A stretch of 64,000 bases of DNA. It comes from Psococerastis gibbosa. Its lineage: Eukaryota > Arthropoda > Insecta > Psocodea > Psocidae. This document shows, one piece after another, positions 11,221 to 21,139 of the stretch; position 1 is the first letter of the stretch; the number at the start of each line of letters is the position of its first letter. The position numbers and the translations under genes are program-made. The stretch spans positions 37,667,047 to 37,731,046 of the forward strand of contig OZ020489.1 of NCBI GenBank assembly GCA_963971405.1. The letters run 5' to 3'. The notes beneath the pieces were generated by a model. It was given only the letters and a program-made list of their open reading frames with translations. It was not told the DNA's origin and did not search any database.

Positions 11221-11332
11221 ATTGAAGCTTACCGGGGGCTGTAACAGCCCAAGATATAGGAGTGAGGTTTAGGCGGGGGGTCATAGCTGGAGTTGTAGTG
11301 TTTCAACGGGCCCATGCTTACCCCCAGTTTTA

Positions 11333-11580
11333 TCAATGGTAAGCCTGTCTCAGCTTGTCAACTATCGCTTGTAGCCAGAGTAGGTGAGAGACGGATCCAG
11401 CCCATTTGGGGGGGGGGGGGGTAGTTGTAGGTCAAAATAAAAGAATCATACTGTATGTAGCATCGATTAAATTGGAGTGTACTAAATAAACATAAACATA
11501 CAATTGATATTTACTACTAAGGACTACAGCTACCACCGCCCCCAGTATCCGTCCATGGCGTATGTTGACATTCAGAACAC
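11333..11580 (+). repeat. Repeat family R-D, split by a MITE
   Basis: 11333-11385 and 11558-11580 together match 15888-15950 ('ggtaagc(t/c)tgtctcagcttg', 'gtagcc', 'gttgacat'). The break is exactly where the MITE 11386-11557 sits. Confidence 0.65.
11386..11557. mobile_element. hAT-like MITE, GACGGATCCAG ends
   Basis: The ends are GAGAGACGGATCCAGCCC and the inverse of GTATCCGTCCATG. The interior ('ggtcaaaata', 'gtagcatcgattaaatt') matches 39490-39668 and 55863-56032. The flanks gagtaggt and gcgtatgt match at 6 of 8 bases. The insertion lies inside an R-D copy. Confidence 0.7.
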
Positions 11581-11589
11581 TCAGTTTGT

Positions 11590-12095
11590 AAATGCCCCGA
11601 AATTCTTCTTCTTCCCCCTTAGTGCCGCATTAGCAGTGGGGGGGGGGGGGGGGTAGCCCAGTACCCATTTCCTGAACTCGCCCCGGTTGGACACTAACGC
11701 CTTGAGCTCGGCCGGCCATTGTCCCTCTTGCTCCGGCAGGTTGTTCAATCCTTTCCTCGAGGGTTGTCCTCGGTCTGCCGATAAGTCTTCTATACCTTGT
11801 GGCCTTGCTTCCGCCAACCTCCGGGTGGTCCTATTCTCGTCCATCCTTTGGACGTGGCCGAACCATTGTAGCTGCTTGTTCTCCATTCTTCTCTCTATGG
11901 AATCCACAAGCAGGTCTTGTCTGATACGGTCATTTTGGACTCGATCCCACCTTGTTCGACCAGCAATCCGTCTTAGGCACTTCATCTGAGTCGCGTTTAC
12001 TTTTACTCAGGTCACTTGTTGTAGGTGTCTAGCTTTCGCTCCCATAGAGGAGAATCGGCTCCAAGATGGCTTGTTGGACTCTCAAAATTTCTAAA
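11590..12095 (-). mobile_element. LINE C-terminal fragment
   Basis: The minus strand reads 'ILLYGSES' (end of a reverse transcriptase thumb region), then 'MKCLRRIAGRTRWDR', 'LQWFGHVQRMDENRTTRRL' and 'LSNRGEFRKWV'-type sequence. This is the tail of an RTE-like non-LTR element. A related fragment with a target duplication lies at 30749-31033. Stops and frameshifts show it is dead. Confidence 0.8.
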
Positions 12096-12262
12096 AATAA
12101 CAGTGACTTCGGTGGCAAGGTGGTAGCGTGCTTGTATTTGTATCCAAACACCTTGCGGTCTTGCGGTCGGAGACGTGTCGCAAATCGACACAAGAACCTA
12201 TTAGGTTTCTTAGTGAGGCAATTGAAGAGGTTAATCGGATTCATTCATTAAATTGTTTGTAC
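12096..12262 (+). mobile_element. SINE-B copy (plus strand)
   Basis: The head 'ggtggcaaggtggtagcgtg' is A-box-like. The body has 'ggtcggagacgtgtcg', the end is 'cattaaattgtttgtac', and an A/T-rich tail (AATAATAATAATT) follows. It is inserted next to the LINE fragment 11590-12095. Confidence 0.7.
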
Positions 12263-13406
12263 GAGGTTTAACCTTTTATCAAAATATAAAATAATAATAA
12301 TTAAATAAATATAAATAAAATCTATAAGGTCGTTGGCATTTGGAAAGGTTCAATGTCTTACATCCATAAAAAGCCCTTGACATAACACCACCCCATCATC
12401 AGGATGAAACAGCTGAGAAATTCCATATAATAACTCAACTGGAAGCTTCTGCTGAAGTTAATGGATTTTCGACAGGCCATTTTCCCAAAGTGACCAGTTT
12501 CGAGAAGGTTTGCTCATGTCAATGTGAGGAAAGCCAAAGTGAAAAGGGCGCTCGATGGAACTGGGAGGGGGGGGGGGGGGGGGGGGGGGTGAGCGAAGGA
12601 AGGGCGTGCAGTGAGAAGATTTAAAGGGATGGGGTAGGTGGTAGTAATGTCAACTTGCATTCTATAATGCTTCCCACACACGTTCAATACGGTCAATCGA
12701 CTACCTCTAAATAAACAGACACGAAATGCTGTCAATTAGAAGCATACGGCAGCGATTTTTTGCTGTTCGTATAGTGTAGGGTAAGCATTGTGGAGGTCGA
12801 AATTTTCTATTTCGAAATTACACCGGATTTACACGTTTTGTTTTTGCGAAATGTCTGTTCTCTCTATCCATTCATTTTTGGACCAACTACCCAATGTATT
12901 CCGATGCTAATAGACACCTTTTATGTTGAGTCTCGAACCTTCACCTTTCGTTTCATAGCCCAATCCTCTAACAACTGGACCATTTCGCATCCATAACTTT
13001 CAATGCAAACAATGATAATAAGCACAGTCTTTAGAGCGGGGTTGGAATTTGTATTGACTTTTCAAAGCAAACCAACTAACTATCACCGGTAGCACCACCG
13101 TATTTACTCCCAGCCCAACCCCCCCCCCCCCCATGGGGTCAATTTATCCAGAGTTTCCTCATGGAGGCGTTACACCCAAGCCAATTATTCGAGCGACAGT
13201 GTTTGTTCTGTGGCCGAGTTTCCGTAGTTGTGGTGTTAGTGTACATGTCAGAGGCAATGCCCCCTTCCCTTCTCAAAGTTTGGTTGAATTTCCCAATCGA
13301 ATTACTATGGGAAAAGGGAAAATCCCGGGCTAATTTGTGACAGCAGTGAATTTTCCATGTTTGTTTGTTTACCTGTTGTTAGTATGGTACTGGAATAGGC
13401 TAGTGG
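12263..13406. other. No gene; R-D fragment and poly-G tract
   Basis: 12325-12390 shows the R-D motif 'gtcgttggcattt'. A long G run lies at 12567-12590 and a C run at 13120-13131. A reversed tRNA-like stretch ('tcgaaccttcacctttcg', about 12932-12985) is weak. Confidence 0.4.
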
Positions 13407-13414
13407 GCAGGGAA

Positions 13415-13720
13415 CAGTGGCGGACACACAGGGTCTTACCCCCCCCCCTCAATTTTTTTTATTAAATGAAGATGGCAAAATGATAATTTAAGTTTTTTAC
13501 AAAAAAAAAATATATATATTCAATATAAAATAAGTTATTGTAATACTTTTTTTAATGGTTTCGTTTCGTTCTGTATGTTGCAGCCAGAATTGTTCAAAAG
13601 AATTGTATCAGTTACTACTTACTTAACTCAAATATTGTTCTTATTCTCAGTTTATACCTGAGGAGTATTTTGAGGTATAGCCCCCCCCCTCCCCCCCCAA
13701 AAAAAATGCGTTCGCTACTG
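13415..13720. mobile_element. hAT-like MITE, CAGTGGCGGACAC ends (306 bp)
   Basis: The ends are CAGTGGCGGACACA and the inverse of TGCGTTCGCTACTG. A perfect 8-bp duplication gcagggaa flanks it (13407-13414 and 13721-13728). C-rich tracts lie just inside both ends. There is no coding capacity. Confidence 0.85.
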
Positions 13721-13728
13721 GCAGGGAA

Positions 13729-14476
13729 CAGGGCTATGAAACCGACTCGGCACGCAGTAGTTCAACCCTAATAGTAGCGTTACTCTCACGAACAGGGTCA
13801 AAAATCGGCTGTCGGTCATGTTGCTGACCATAGAATCTCAACAACAAAACCGTCATAATTTCTCTAAGAATCCTCTACCAGTCCTTTGGCTTGAGCCTTC
13901 AAAGAGTTGGCGAGCCACGGCGTTTTTACTGCAACTGTCTACTTCTTGTAGTTATACATACAGCATACCTACGGTTAAGTCCGAAAATTCAAGGAAAATA
14001 AAAATCGGAAAGTAAATACGCAAGCATTAATTTGAATGGAAGATTTAATCATTTACGATACTTTTTTTCCATTACCCCAGTGCTTTGAATTGATTCCCAC
14101 TTTACTAGGTACCGTATGTAACTCAGTATCAGACTATCAAAAATAGATCTTCTTGCCTCAGGGAAATTTTCTAGTATTCACAATCGCATTACCATGCGAA
14201 CCAGGCAGAACAGGAATAAATCGCGATAACAAGGGATTTAAAAAACTTCGTTTCTCTTCTTATGCTCCCCTTTCCTCTCCATACAATACTATCAATAAAT
14301 CGGCTGTGTATGTAAGTAGGTAGGCTTTCGCTATCAACTATTGTTTTTTTTTTTTTTTTTTTTTTTGCAAAAATACTGTCATTGGAAAAAGGAAAAACGG
14401 GTTACTACACTTTCTTATTCTTCGAATGCCTCTTCTTTTGAAGATTGACCATCATCAAGGCAATTGTAAACACATA
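13729..14476. other. No gene; poly-T near 14344-14366
   Basis: No repeat or coding signal is recognised apart from the T run. Confidence 0.4.
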
Positions 14477-14676
14477 ATAGTCCACGCAAAATGAGAAAGT
14501 ATGGAGATGGAATGTTTTGATCCTGTGCAACACTGTAAAAATATTCCTTGCACCATTGTGTGTTACCTTGTTGCATTGGATGCAAGGCATAACAAAAATT
14601 GTGCAAAGAATATTTTTAGTGTTGCACAGGATCAAAACATTCCATGTCCATACTTTTCTCATTTTGCGTGGACTAT
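14477..14676. mobile_element. 200-bp hairpin / fold-back MITE
   Basis: The arms of about 95 bp are near-perfect reverse complements beginning ATAGTCCACGCAAAATGAG. They pair through 'aatgttttgatcctgtgc' almost to the centre. All four short frames here are a by-product of the palindrome. The transcript would fold into a long hairpin. No clear target duplication is seen. Confidence 0.85.
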
Positions 14677-14699
14677 ACATATGTATATACACCATACTT

Positions 14700-14930
14700 C
14701 GGACTTCTCAAAAGGAAGTCAAAGCCAAGTCAAAGAGTATCGAATGTGCTTAGTCATGATGACTGTACTATATAGGTGGTTTCCCGTTGCCTTCTGCATC
14801 CTTAAGCCGTTGACTCTTCATTGAGTTCCCCTGCCTTCGGGGGCCAGTTTCCCAGCCCCAGGACAAAAAAGTGCACTAATAATAATGGTTGCTTATTTAG
14901 TGGCGGCAACTATTCGCATAGCCATCCTCG
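14700..14930 (-). repeat. Repeat family R-C (inverted copy)
   Basis: 'gttgccttctgcat', 'gttgactcttcattgag' and 'tttagtggcggcaactattc' are the reverse complements of 63830-63955. 'gtatcgaatgtgct' also matches the inverse of 'agtacactcgatac' at 63972. Confidence 0.65.
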
Positions 14931-15052
14931 GGCTACTATGGCTTTTCCTAAACTAACAGCTGCACCACCAGACTTGCCACCCCACCCTCCGATTATGCTG
15001 CTGCTTGGTTGGGGACTAATTATTCGTTATATTTGCAGCTAGCCACCGTATC

Positions 15053-15145
15053 CAAGGCCGTCGATTCTATCTACTAGTATGAAGCCATTTCATTTCGGGG
15101 GGGGGGGGGGTTGAACCCCCATGAACCCCCTCGGCTACGGCCTTG
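15053..15145. mobile_element. Deleted hAT-like MITE, CAAGGCCGT ends
   Basis: The left end CAAGGCCGT is joined directly to an interior segment (ttctatctactagtatgaag) of the same family as 22554-22726. The right end is GGCTACGGCCTTG. The flanks accgtatc and atcacatc match at 5 of 8 bases. Confidence 0.6.
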
Positions 15146-15887
15146 ATCACATCTGGTGGCCTATTCGCTATCCGCCACCTGCGACCCCGCTAGTAGCCTG
15201 CAGATCAGCTTATGTAGACCAAATTTGAATGTAGAGGCCATATTGAAAACAGTCTAGATGCTCTATTATGAAAAAAAAATTATTTATGGCACAGATTTAT
15301 GGAACATCCACAAATGCGTAGTTAATATAGGTTCCTGACTTTCGTAGCCTAATAATGGAAGCTCTATCGTCTTCTACTGCGACAAAGACACAATGAAGAA
15401 TTAATTACACGACTTTACATATGACTTGCAAGTCAAGATGCATTTAACTACGTCATTGACAGTGTATAGAACCTTGATTTTTGACGGGTTTCTTAAAAGC
15501 GTCTCAAGGGAAGGAAAGGAGGTAAATGCGGAAATTGAATTTCGTCAGAGAGGTTGACGTCCAAAAGGGTTGGTTCAAAAGGCTACATCGCAAAATGTTG
15601 CATCTTATTCGCTCGCAATATCGGGACCATTTTGACTGGGTGGTTAAAAATCAAATCCAAAGTGATCTGTTTTGTCCATAAATTTACGTATGTAAATTCA
15701 GTAAATCCTGATGTTTGTTTGTCTGGGACAATTGTAAGAGTAAAAGCCCCAAAATTTGCCCATATGGAAAATGAAGACAATTCTTTCTTTACTTCTGTCT
15801 TCTTACTATTCTTGAACGGCTGCTTAAGTTATGTATGGTAGGACTGTCTGTACTTGGTTAAGTCATGCTTTCGCCTGTATCATTGCG
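15146..15887. other. No feature recognised
   Basis: A 95-codon frame at 15554-15841 has no recognisable domain and no splice context. It is treated as chance. Confidence 0.4.
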
Positions 15888-16070
15888 TCAATGGTAAGCT
15901 TGTCTCAGCTTGTCCATTATGGCCTGTAGCCGGTGTAGGTTGACATCGAGAACATATATCTCAGGTTACCAATGGCCAAACATTCATACGGAAACAATAC
16001 AAATCATGTCCGAAATCCATGGGGTCGTTGGCATTCGACAAGGGACCTATGGACCACTATAAAAAGTCGT
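15888..16070 (+). repeat. Repeat family R-D (long copy)
   Basis: Aligns along its whole length with the inverse of 39255-39436: 'gtaagcttgtctcagcttg', 'gttgacatcgag', 'ggtcgttggcatt'. No protein is seen. Confidence 0.65.
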
Positions 16071-16656
16071 TCAAAATAAAAAATCCATACATAAGAAAGC
16101 AAAAACACCAACACCCACGCTCATTACATTTTTTATGAAATAAGTAAACGCATGCTTGTACATGCGATTCTTAATAGAAAACCAATTCACGTTGCTGGAT
16201 TTTGATATCAAAATCAATAAAATCAACGATATTACGTCAATGTATCACGTCTCCTAGTAGCAAATACGTGATATCGCTTCTAACTAAATCCAATAACAAA
16301 ACCTTTGTGAGATTTATCAATATATTCTTTTCTCGTCACCGTCTTTCATTGCGGCAGGCATTGTGTATAAAAAATTAAATTGTGTAAAATAACCAGCCGA
16401 ATATATAAAATACAGAAATATAAATCAAGTTCCCAGAAAATTTTTGTCCATCTTTATTTTGGTCTCGCACGCCAGACTGGATGGTTTTGTCCCTTTTCGG
16501 ATTTTATATGCTCGTCATGAACAGGCATTTTTTGGTTGCGTGCCTTTTTCAGAATACTTTTTCTTCCTTCCTGTTGCGACGCTTAGAATGTGTGAATTGG
16601 AAATTTGAACAGAATACGAGGAAACTGTTTGAAAGCCTTGCAGGCGCATGCTTTAA
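16071..16656. other. No feature recognised
   Basis: AT-rich spacer before composite element copy 2. Confidence 0.35.
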
Positions 16657-17049
16657 GGCGTGGTTTCCACCGACCGGCTAGGGCTAAATACAAATACGGT
16701 GACGTGGTAACAGACATTCAAGACTTAGGCGGGGTTTCCATCGACCTTGCATTGCAGAATGCAAATGACATTGACGGAAATTAGAATTTTTCTTTTTATA
16801 GAAATCTATTAAAATGTTTGTACTTAACATATCTCATGACGCCATTTTTTAATTTTAGTTAGTTTGTTTGTGATTTTACTCTATGATCATTGATCAATTT
16901 TAACTATGCATAGAGTAAAACAAACATTTCCGTCAATGTCATTTGCATTTTGCAATGCGAGGTCGGTGGAATGCCCGCCTAAGTCTTGAATGTCTGCTAC
17001 CACGTCACCGTATTTGTATTTAGCCCTAGCCCGTCGGTGGAAACCCCGC
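16657..17049. mobile_element. Composite fold-back element CF, copy 2
   Basis: Same core and arms as copy 1, but both tips read GGCGTGG/GCGGGG plus TTTCCACCGACC instead of GGCGCCCATTCC. The outer tip therefore resembles the module normally seen at the inner junction. The flanks share TTTAA (left 16652-16656, right 17050-17054). Confidence 0.8.
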
Positions 17050-17365
17050 TTTAAATCCATGGTTATATTGTGTTTTGTAGTTGTGGGCAAGTGTGAGAAG
17101 CCTCCTAAGAATGAATGAGTAAGTAAGTTATTATGTTACCCCCTAAGTTAATAAGTTGTCCCCTAAGTAATTTATTAATAATAAATGAAGAGAATAAAAT
17201 TTTATTTTATTTGATGTACGGTACTATGTATAGGCCGTTTTTGGACTTTGTATGTTGGCAACACATTATAAGCTTATTTATATATTATGCTGTTCCGTAA
17301 GCTTATATGTTGTGCTGACAATTGTCCTATATGGCATAATAATTATTCACTTTGAACAGCTCTAA

Positions 17366-17749
17366 GGCGCCCATTCCACCGACCGGCTAGGGCTATTTAC
17401 AAAAACAGTGATGTGGTAGTAGACATTCAAGACTTAGGCCGGGTTTCCATCGACTTCGCATTGCAGAATTGACGGAAATGTTTATTTTCCTCTATGCCAT
17501 AGTTAAAATTGATCAATGATCATACAGTAAAAACACAAACAAACAAACTAAAATTAAAAAATGGCGTCATGGGATATGTTAAGTACAAACATTTTAATAG
17601 ATTTCTATAAAAAGAAAAATTCTAATTTCCGTCAATGTCATTTGCATTCTGCAATGCGAGGTCAGTGGAAACCCCGCCTAAGTCTTGAATGTCTGCTACC
17701 ACGTCACCGTTTTTGTAAATAGCTCTAGCCGGTCGGTGGAATGGGCGCC
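17366..17749. mobile_element. Composite fold-back element CF, copy 3
   Basis: 384 bp with ends GGCGCCCATTCCACC and GGTGGAATGGGCGCC. A perfect TAA duplication flanks it (17363-17365 and 17750-17752). It is in opposite orientation to copies 1 and 5, judged from the core. Confidence 0.9.
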
Positions 17750-17827
17750 TAAAGGTGACACATGTGCACCAGTGTACCTATGGCCTACTGTCATCAATGT
17801 GCGTCATTGTTAGCCAATCAGAGCGCT

Positions 17828-17995
17828 AGTTACATGTCTTTTAGACTACTGATGGGTAGGCTCCCTCAAGTGATAAAAGACATGTAACGGCGACTTAGAG
17901 GACAATTCGCAGACATTCGCTGTTAACAGACTGAAGAAAATAAGTAAGAGAGAACAACTACAAGATGGATCAGGTTAAGTGTTAGTATTATAATA
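17828..17995 (+). other. Hairpin plus possible 5' exon
   Basis: 'gttacatgtctttta' is repeated inverted about 48 bp downstream. It is followed by a GC-neutral stretch and ATGGATCAG directly before GTTAAGT, a plausible donor. This could be a first exon (Met-Asp-Gln) of a plus-strand transcript spliced to the acceptor-bearing units at 18521-19401. It is speculative because no conserved protein is visible. Confidence 0.25.
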
Positions 17996-18059
17996 TATTA
18001 TCAATTATTTAATCATTTAAGTCACTTTTATATACAGCCTCGTATATGGTGAAATAGAT

Positions 18060-18125
18060 TTTTTTTGTTTTTGTTTTGTTTTTGTTTTAAAGCGCGGGTC
18101 CCTGTTGGGAATTTGCGCTAGGAAA
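18060..18125 (-). repeat. A-tailed retroposon end
   Basis: A T-rich tract (ttttgtttttgttttgttt) precedes 'aaagcgcgggtccctg', matching 3331-3365. It is a second copy of the same retroposon end. Confidence 0.45.
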
Positions 18126-18307
18126 TTGGGAATGTTTACCGATTATTTAGTGGTAGAGAGTTATCCGTTCTGTTGTGTAAGTAGTGGGGAGGGGGGATGG
18201 TGAAATAGACCATAACATATATATTATACTGTCTCCTAATTCGTTAAGTTGTCCCTAAGTACAACAAACATAATAGTCTCCTTAGTAACTTTGTAAAACT
18301 TGATGTC

Positions 18308-18375
18308 ACTCATTGTTAAAAATAACTTTGTATAGTTTTACGTAAAACTACACAAAGTTATTTTTAACAATGAGT
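18308..18375. repeat. 68-bp near-perfect palindrome
   Basis: The two 34-base halves meet with no loop at 'tttacgtaaa' and differ at one base. The outer ends are ACTCATTGTTAAAAA and its complement. It could extrude as a cruciform or form an RNA hairpin. Confidence 0.9.
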
Positions 18376-18520
18376 TCCTAAGTACCATAATACGTTTCCC
18401 CTTTGCCTATGGCCAATGGCTTCAAGAAAAACTTTTTAATCATTTTATAGCTATTTCAAAGTTCCCGCAATCAGTAAACTTTGCTCAATTTTTTTTTTAA
18501 AGGAACATTAAAAAGATTTC

Positions 18521-19401
18521 AGATGGACTTGAATGCTATTACAGTTAATAATGCAAGTTAAAAAATGTTGTTGATGAGCATTATCTAATCCTCGTCGCTA
18601 GCGGAAAAAGATCATTAATATTATAATAGTAATTAATTTAATATCCCAACATCCTCAATAATTTTATTTCAGATGGAACTGAATGCTATTACAGTTAATG
18701 CAAGTTAAAAAATGTTGTTGATGAGCATTATCTAATCCTCGTCGCTAGCGGAAAAAGATCATTAATATTATAATAGTAATTAATTTAATATCCCAACATC
18801 CTCAATAATTTTATTTCAGATGGAACTGAATGCTATTACAGTTAATGCAAGTTAAAAAATGTTGTTGATGAGCATTATCTAATCCTCGTCGCTAGCGGAA
18901 AAAGATCATTAATATTATAATAGTAATTAATTTAATATCCCAACATCCTCAATAATTTTATTTCAGATGGAACTGAATGCTATTACAGTTAATGCAAGTT
19001 AAAAAATGTTGTTGATGAGCATTATCTAATCCTCGTCGCTAGCGGAAAAAGATCATTAATATTATAATAGTAATTAATTTAATATCCCAACATCCTCAAT
19101 AATTTTATTTCAGATGGAACTGAATGCTATTACAGTTAATGCAAGTTAAAAAATGTTGTTGATGAGCATTATCTAATCCTCGTCGCTAGCGGAAAAAGAT
19201 CATTAATATTATAATAGTAATTAATTTAATATCCCAACATCCTCAATAATTTTATTTCAGATGGAACTGAATGCTATTACAGTTAATGCAAGTTAAAAAA
19301 TGTTGTTGATGAGCATTATCTAATCCTCGTCGCTAGCGGAAAAAGATCATTAATATTATAATAGTAATTAATTTAATATCCCAACATCCTCAATAATTTT
19401 A
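18521..19401 (+). repeat. 147-bp satellite, six units
   Basis: Units start at 18521, 18671, 18818, 18965, 19112 and 19259. The first is 150 bp (an extra AAT and a few substitutions). The next four appear identical at 147 bp and the last is cut at its 3' end. Each repeat junction reads 'ataattttatttcag' followed by ATGGAACTGAATGCTATTAC, that is a splice-acceptor-like site, an ATG and an 11-codon frame ending TAA. The unit also contains 'cctcgtcgctagcgg'. The near-identity points to very recent expansion or gene conversion. Confidence 0.95.
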
Positions 19402-20269
19402 AAATGTCATTATCGATAGAAATCAGAATTTTATAATTTTCTTCCAGCTCCTAACTTTCAACGCACCCTATCTTTCTATTAAAACTGTATTTATTTAACA
19501 ACTAGTAAACATTTTATCTCGATTTTGTTCACGTTAGTCGTCATCAACGTTCTTTCCCATTAATCTCTGTTAAGGAAGATTAACATTATTTAAGTTTAAT
19601 ATAGTCTGTTATGTGGCATTAATGGGGGATTATTAGCAACTATTACAGTAAAACTACTTATCCCAACGTGTTTAACAAGTTTAGCAAAAACTGACAAGTT
19701 TATTGATGCGTTGTTTTATATAGTCTACTATTCATCGTAAACACCACATCATAACAAAAACAGGGGGATTTCTCAATACAAAGCTGCATTATCAGATTAT
19801 TGTTCCGACATGAATTAAAGCTATAAAATAGCAGATGCAAACACGAACTTGTTCTCATTAATATTTTAGCTTACCACAATAGGTTTACAGAGAGCGTGAG
19901 AGAAGATTCATAATTTATCGGGCTACAGCCGGGGTGAAAATTAATTTTCGCGAGGTAGAAACTTCATATTTTGAGTGTAGCACTTCAAATCAGGGAAATT
20001 GAATACGACATTTTGATTAAATTCGCACTGAATCATATATACACTACGTAACGAATGGGAACGTTGAATTCCACATAGGGGTGAACAAACATTTTCAATT
20101 TCCCGCCAAGACAAATAAGTCCTTAATAAATATTCCAATTTTGGCGATCTATCTGAAGATTGCCATGATGAATTCAGTTTTTTTTTTAAAATTCAAGTAG
20201 GCTAGTTGATGTTAATAACCCTAACACATTTGATTCTTCAAGAGCTAGCTTACTTTTACGCCGTCTTAT
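19402..20269. other. AT-rich, nothing recognised
   Basis: No repeat, RNA or coding signal could be supported over this 868-bp stretch. Confidence 0.45.
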
Positions 20270-20825
20270 CCTCATGGAGGGTCGGCGACACGATAACAGC
20301 GTTTCCACACAGTCCTGTCCTGTGTGTCCTCGGTAGAGAGCCCCAAACTTCTTATATCTCCGGCGATCTTTCTTCTTAGTATTACTTTCGGCCTCCCTGG
20401 TGGTCTTCTTCCTTGTATCACCCGGTTCATTACTCTCTTGACTAGGTGGTTTTTGTCTCTACACGTTCTACATAGTCCACACCAATTCAGCCTCTTTTCT
20501 CTAAGTTTACCTTGTACGTCATGGGTTCTCATCCCATGTCTTACATCTTGGTTTCCGCGTTGGTCTCTCAGCGCTACACCGCAGGATCTTCATAGCATTC
20601 GCATTTCCGCTGCGTGAGTCATATTTCCCTCACACTTTCGTAAAGCCCAGCGCTCGGACCCATACAGCATACTCGGGCGAATAACTTTTCAGCTCGTTGG
20701 CATTTTTCGGTCTGTGAGTATCCCGGACATATATCTCGAAACTTCACCCTTTCCGACTCTTGACATCCTCTTGACAGACCCTGTTTTGCTCTATGGCTCT
20801 GCTTATAGGTACTTGAACCTACCTA
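20270..20825 (-). mobile_element. LINE C-terminal fragment
   Basis: Minus-strand translation (frames interrupted) gives 'LYGSERWALRKCEG', 'MRMLRRSCGVALRDQ', then 'LREKRLNWCGLCRTC', 'QGRRPPGRPK' and 'EDTQDRTVWKRCYRVADP'. This is the typical tail after the thumb of an RTE-type non-LTR reverse transcriptase, related in form to 62437-62754. The catalytic region is missing. Confidence 0.8.
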
Positions 20826-21068
20826 CTTTGTTTAGGGGTTGACTTCCAATGCTGATGGTACGTAGAATCTTTAAATTGGCATTCTCCAAAATGGTCCCAA
20901 AGGTACATTTCGCAACAACGCACTCAAGAAACTTCAGGAGCCATAATCGCGTAATATAATAACGAACTTTCAATGGCAAAGTTTGATGTAGCAGTCTACT
21001 ACTGCTCAACTTCCCAAGATATCATCTGAAATTGAGTATTGTTGCTGTCTGCACATTCGGAAACTTAC

Positions 21069-21139
21069 CTGAAGAACACTAGGACAATGCGAGAAACATT
21101 CAATAACGCGAAATGTACAAGCGAAAGTTAAAACGTCTT
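21069..21139 (-). other. Possible 71-bp exon (weak)
   Basis: On the minus strand 'ctatttgtaacag' precedes 71 bases ending CTTCAG at a consensus GTAAGTTT donor. The phase fits the exon at 22196-22440 and the frame stays open. The encoded residues (EDVLTFACTFRVIE...) do not continue a GPCR helix 1, which should resume with Asn. It may be chance, an alternative exon or part of another transcript. Confidence 0.2.

Noticed and set aside
14405-14824. Four partly overlapping frames with matching peptides
   Set aside because: They are produced by the two arms of the 200-bp hairpin.
15554-15841. 95-codon plus-strand frame
   Set aside because: No recognisable domain, no splice signals at its edges and no repeat homology; likely chance in AT-rich DNA.
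18521-19401. CRISPR-like array
   Set aside because: Whole 147-bp units repeat without unique spacers, and the setting is eukaryotic; it is a satellite.
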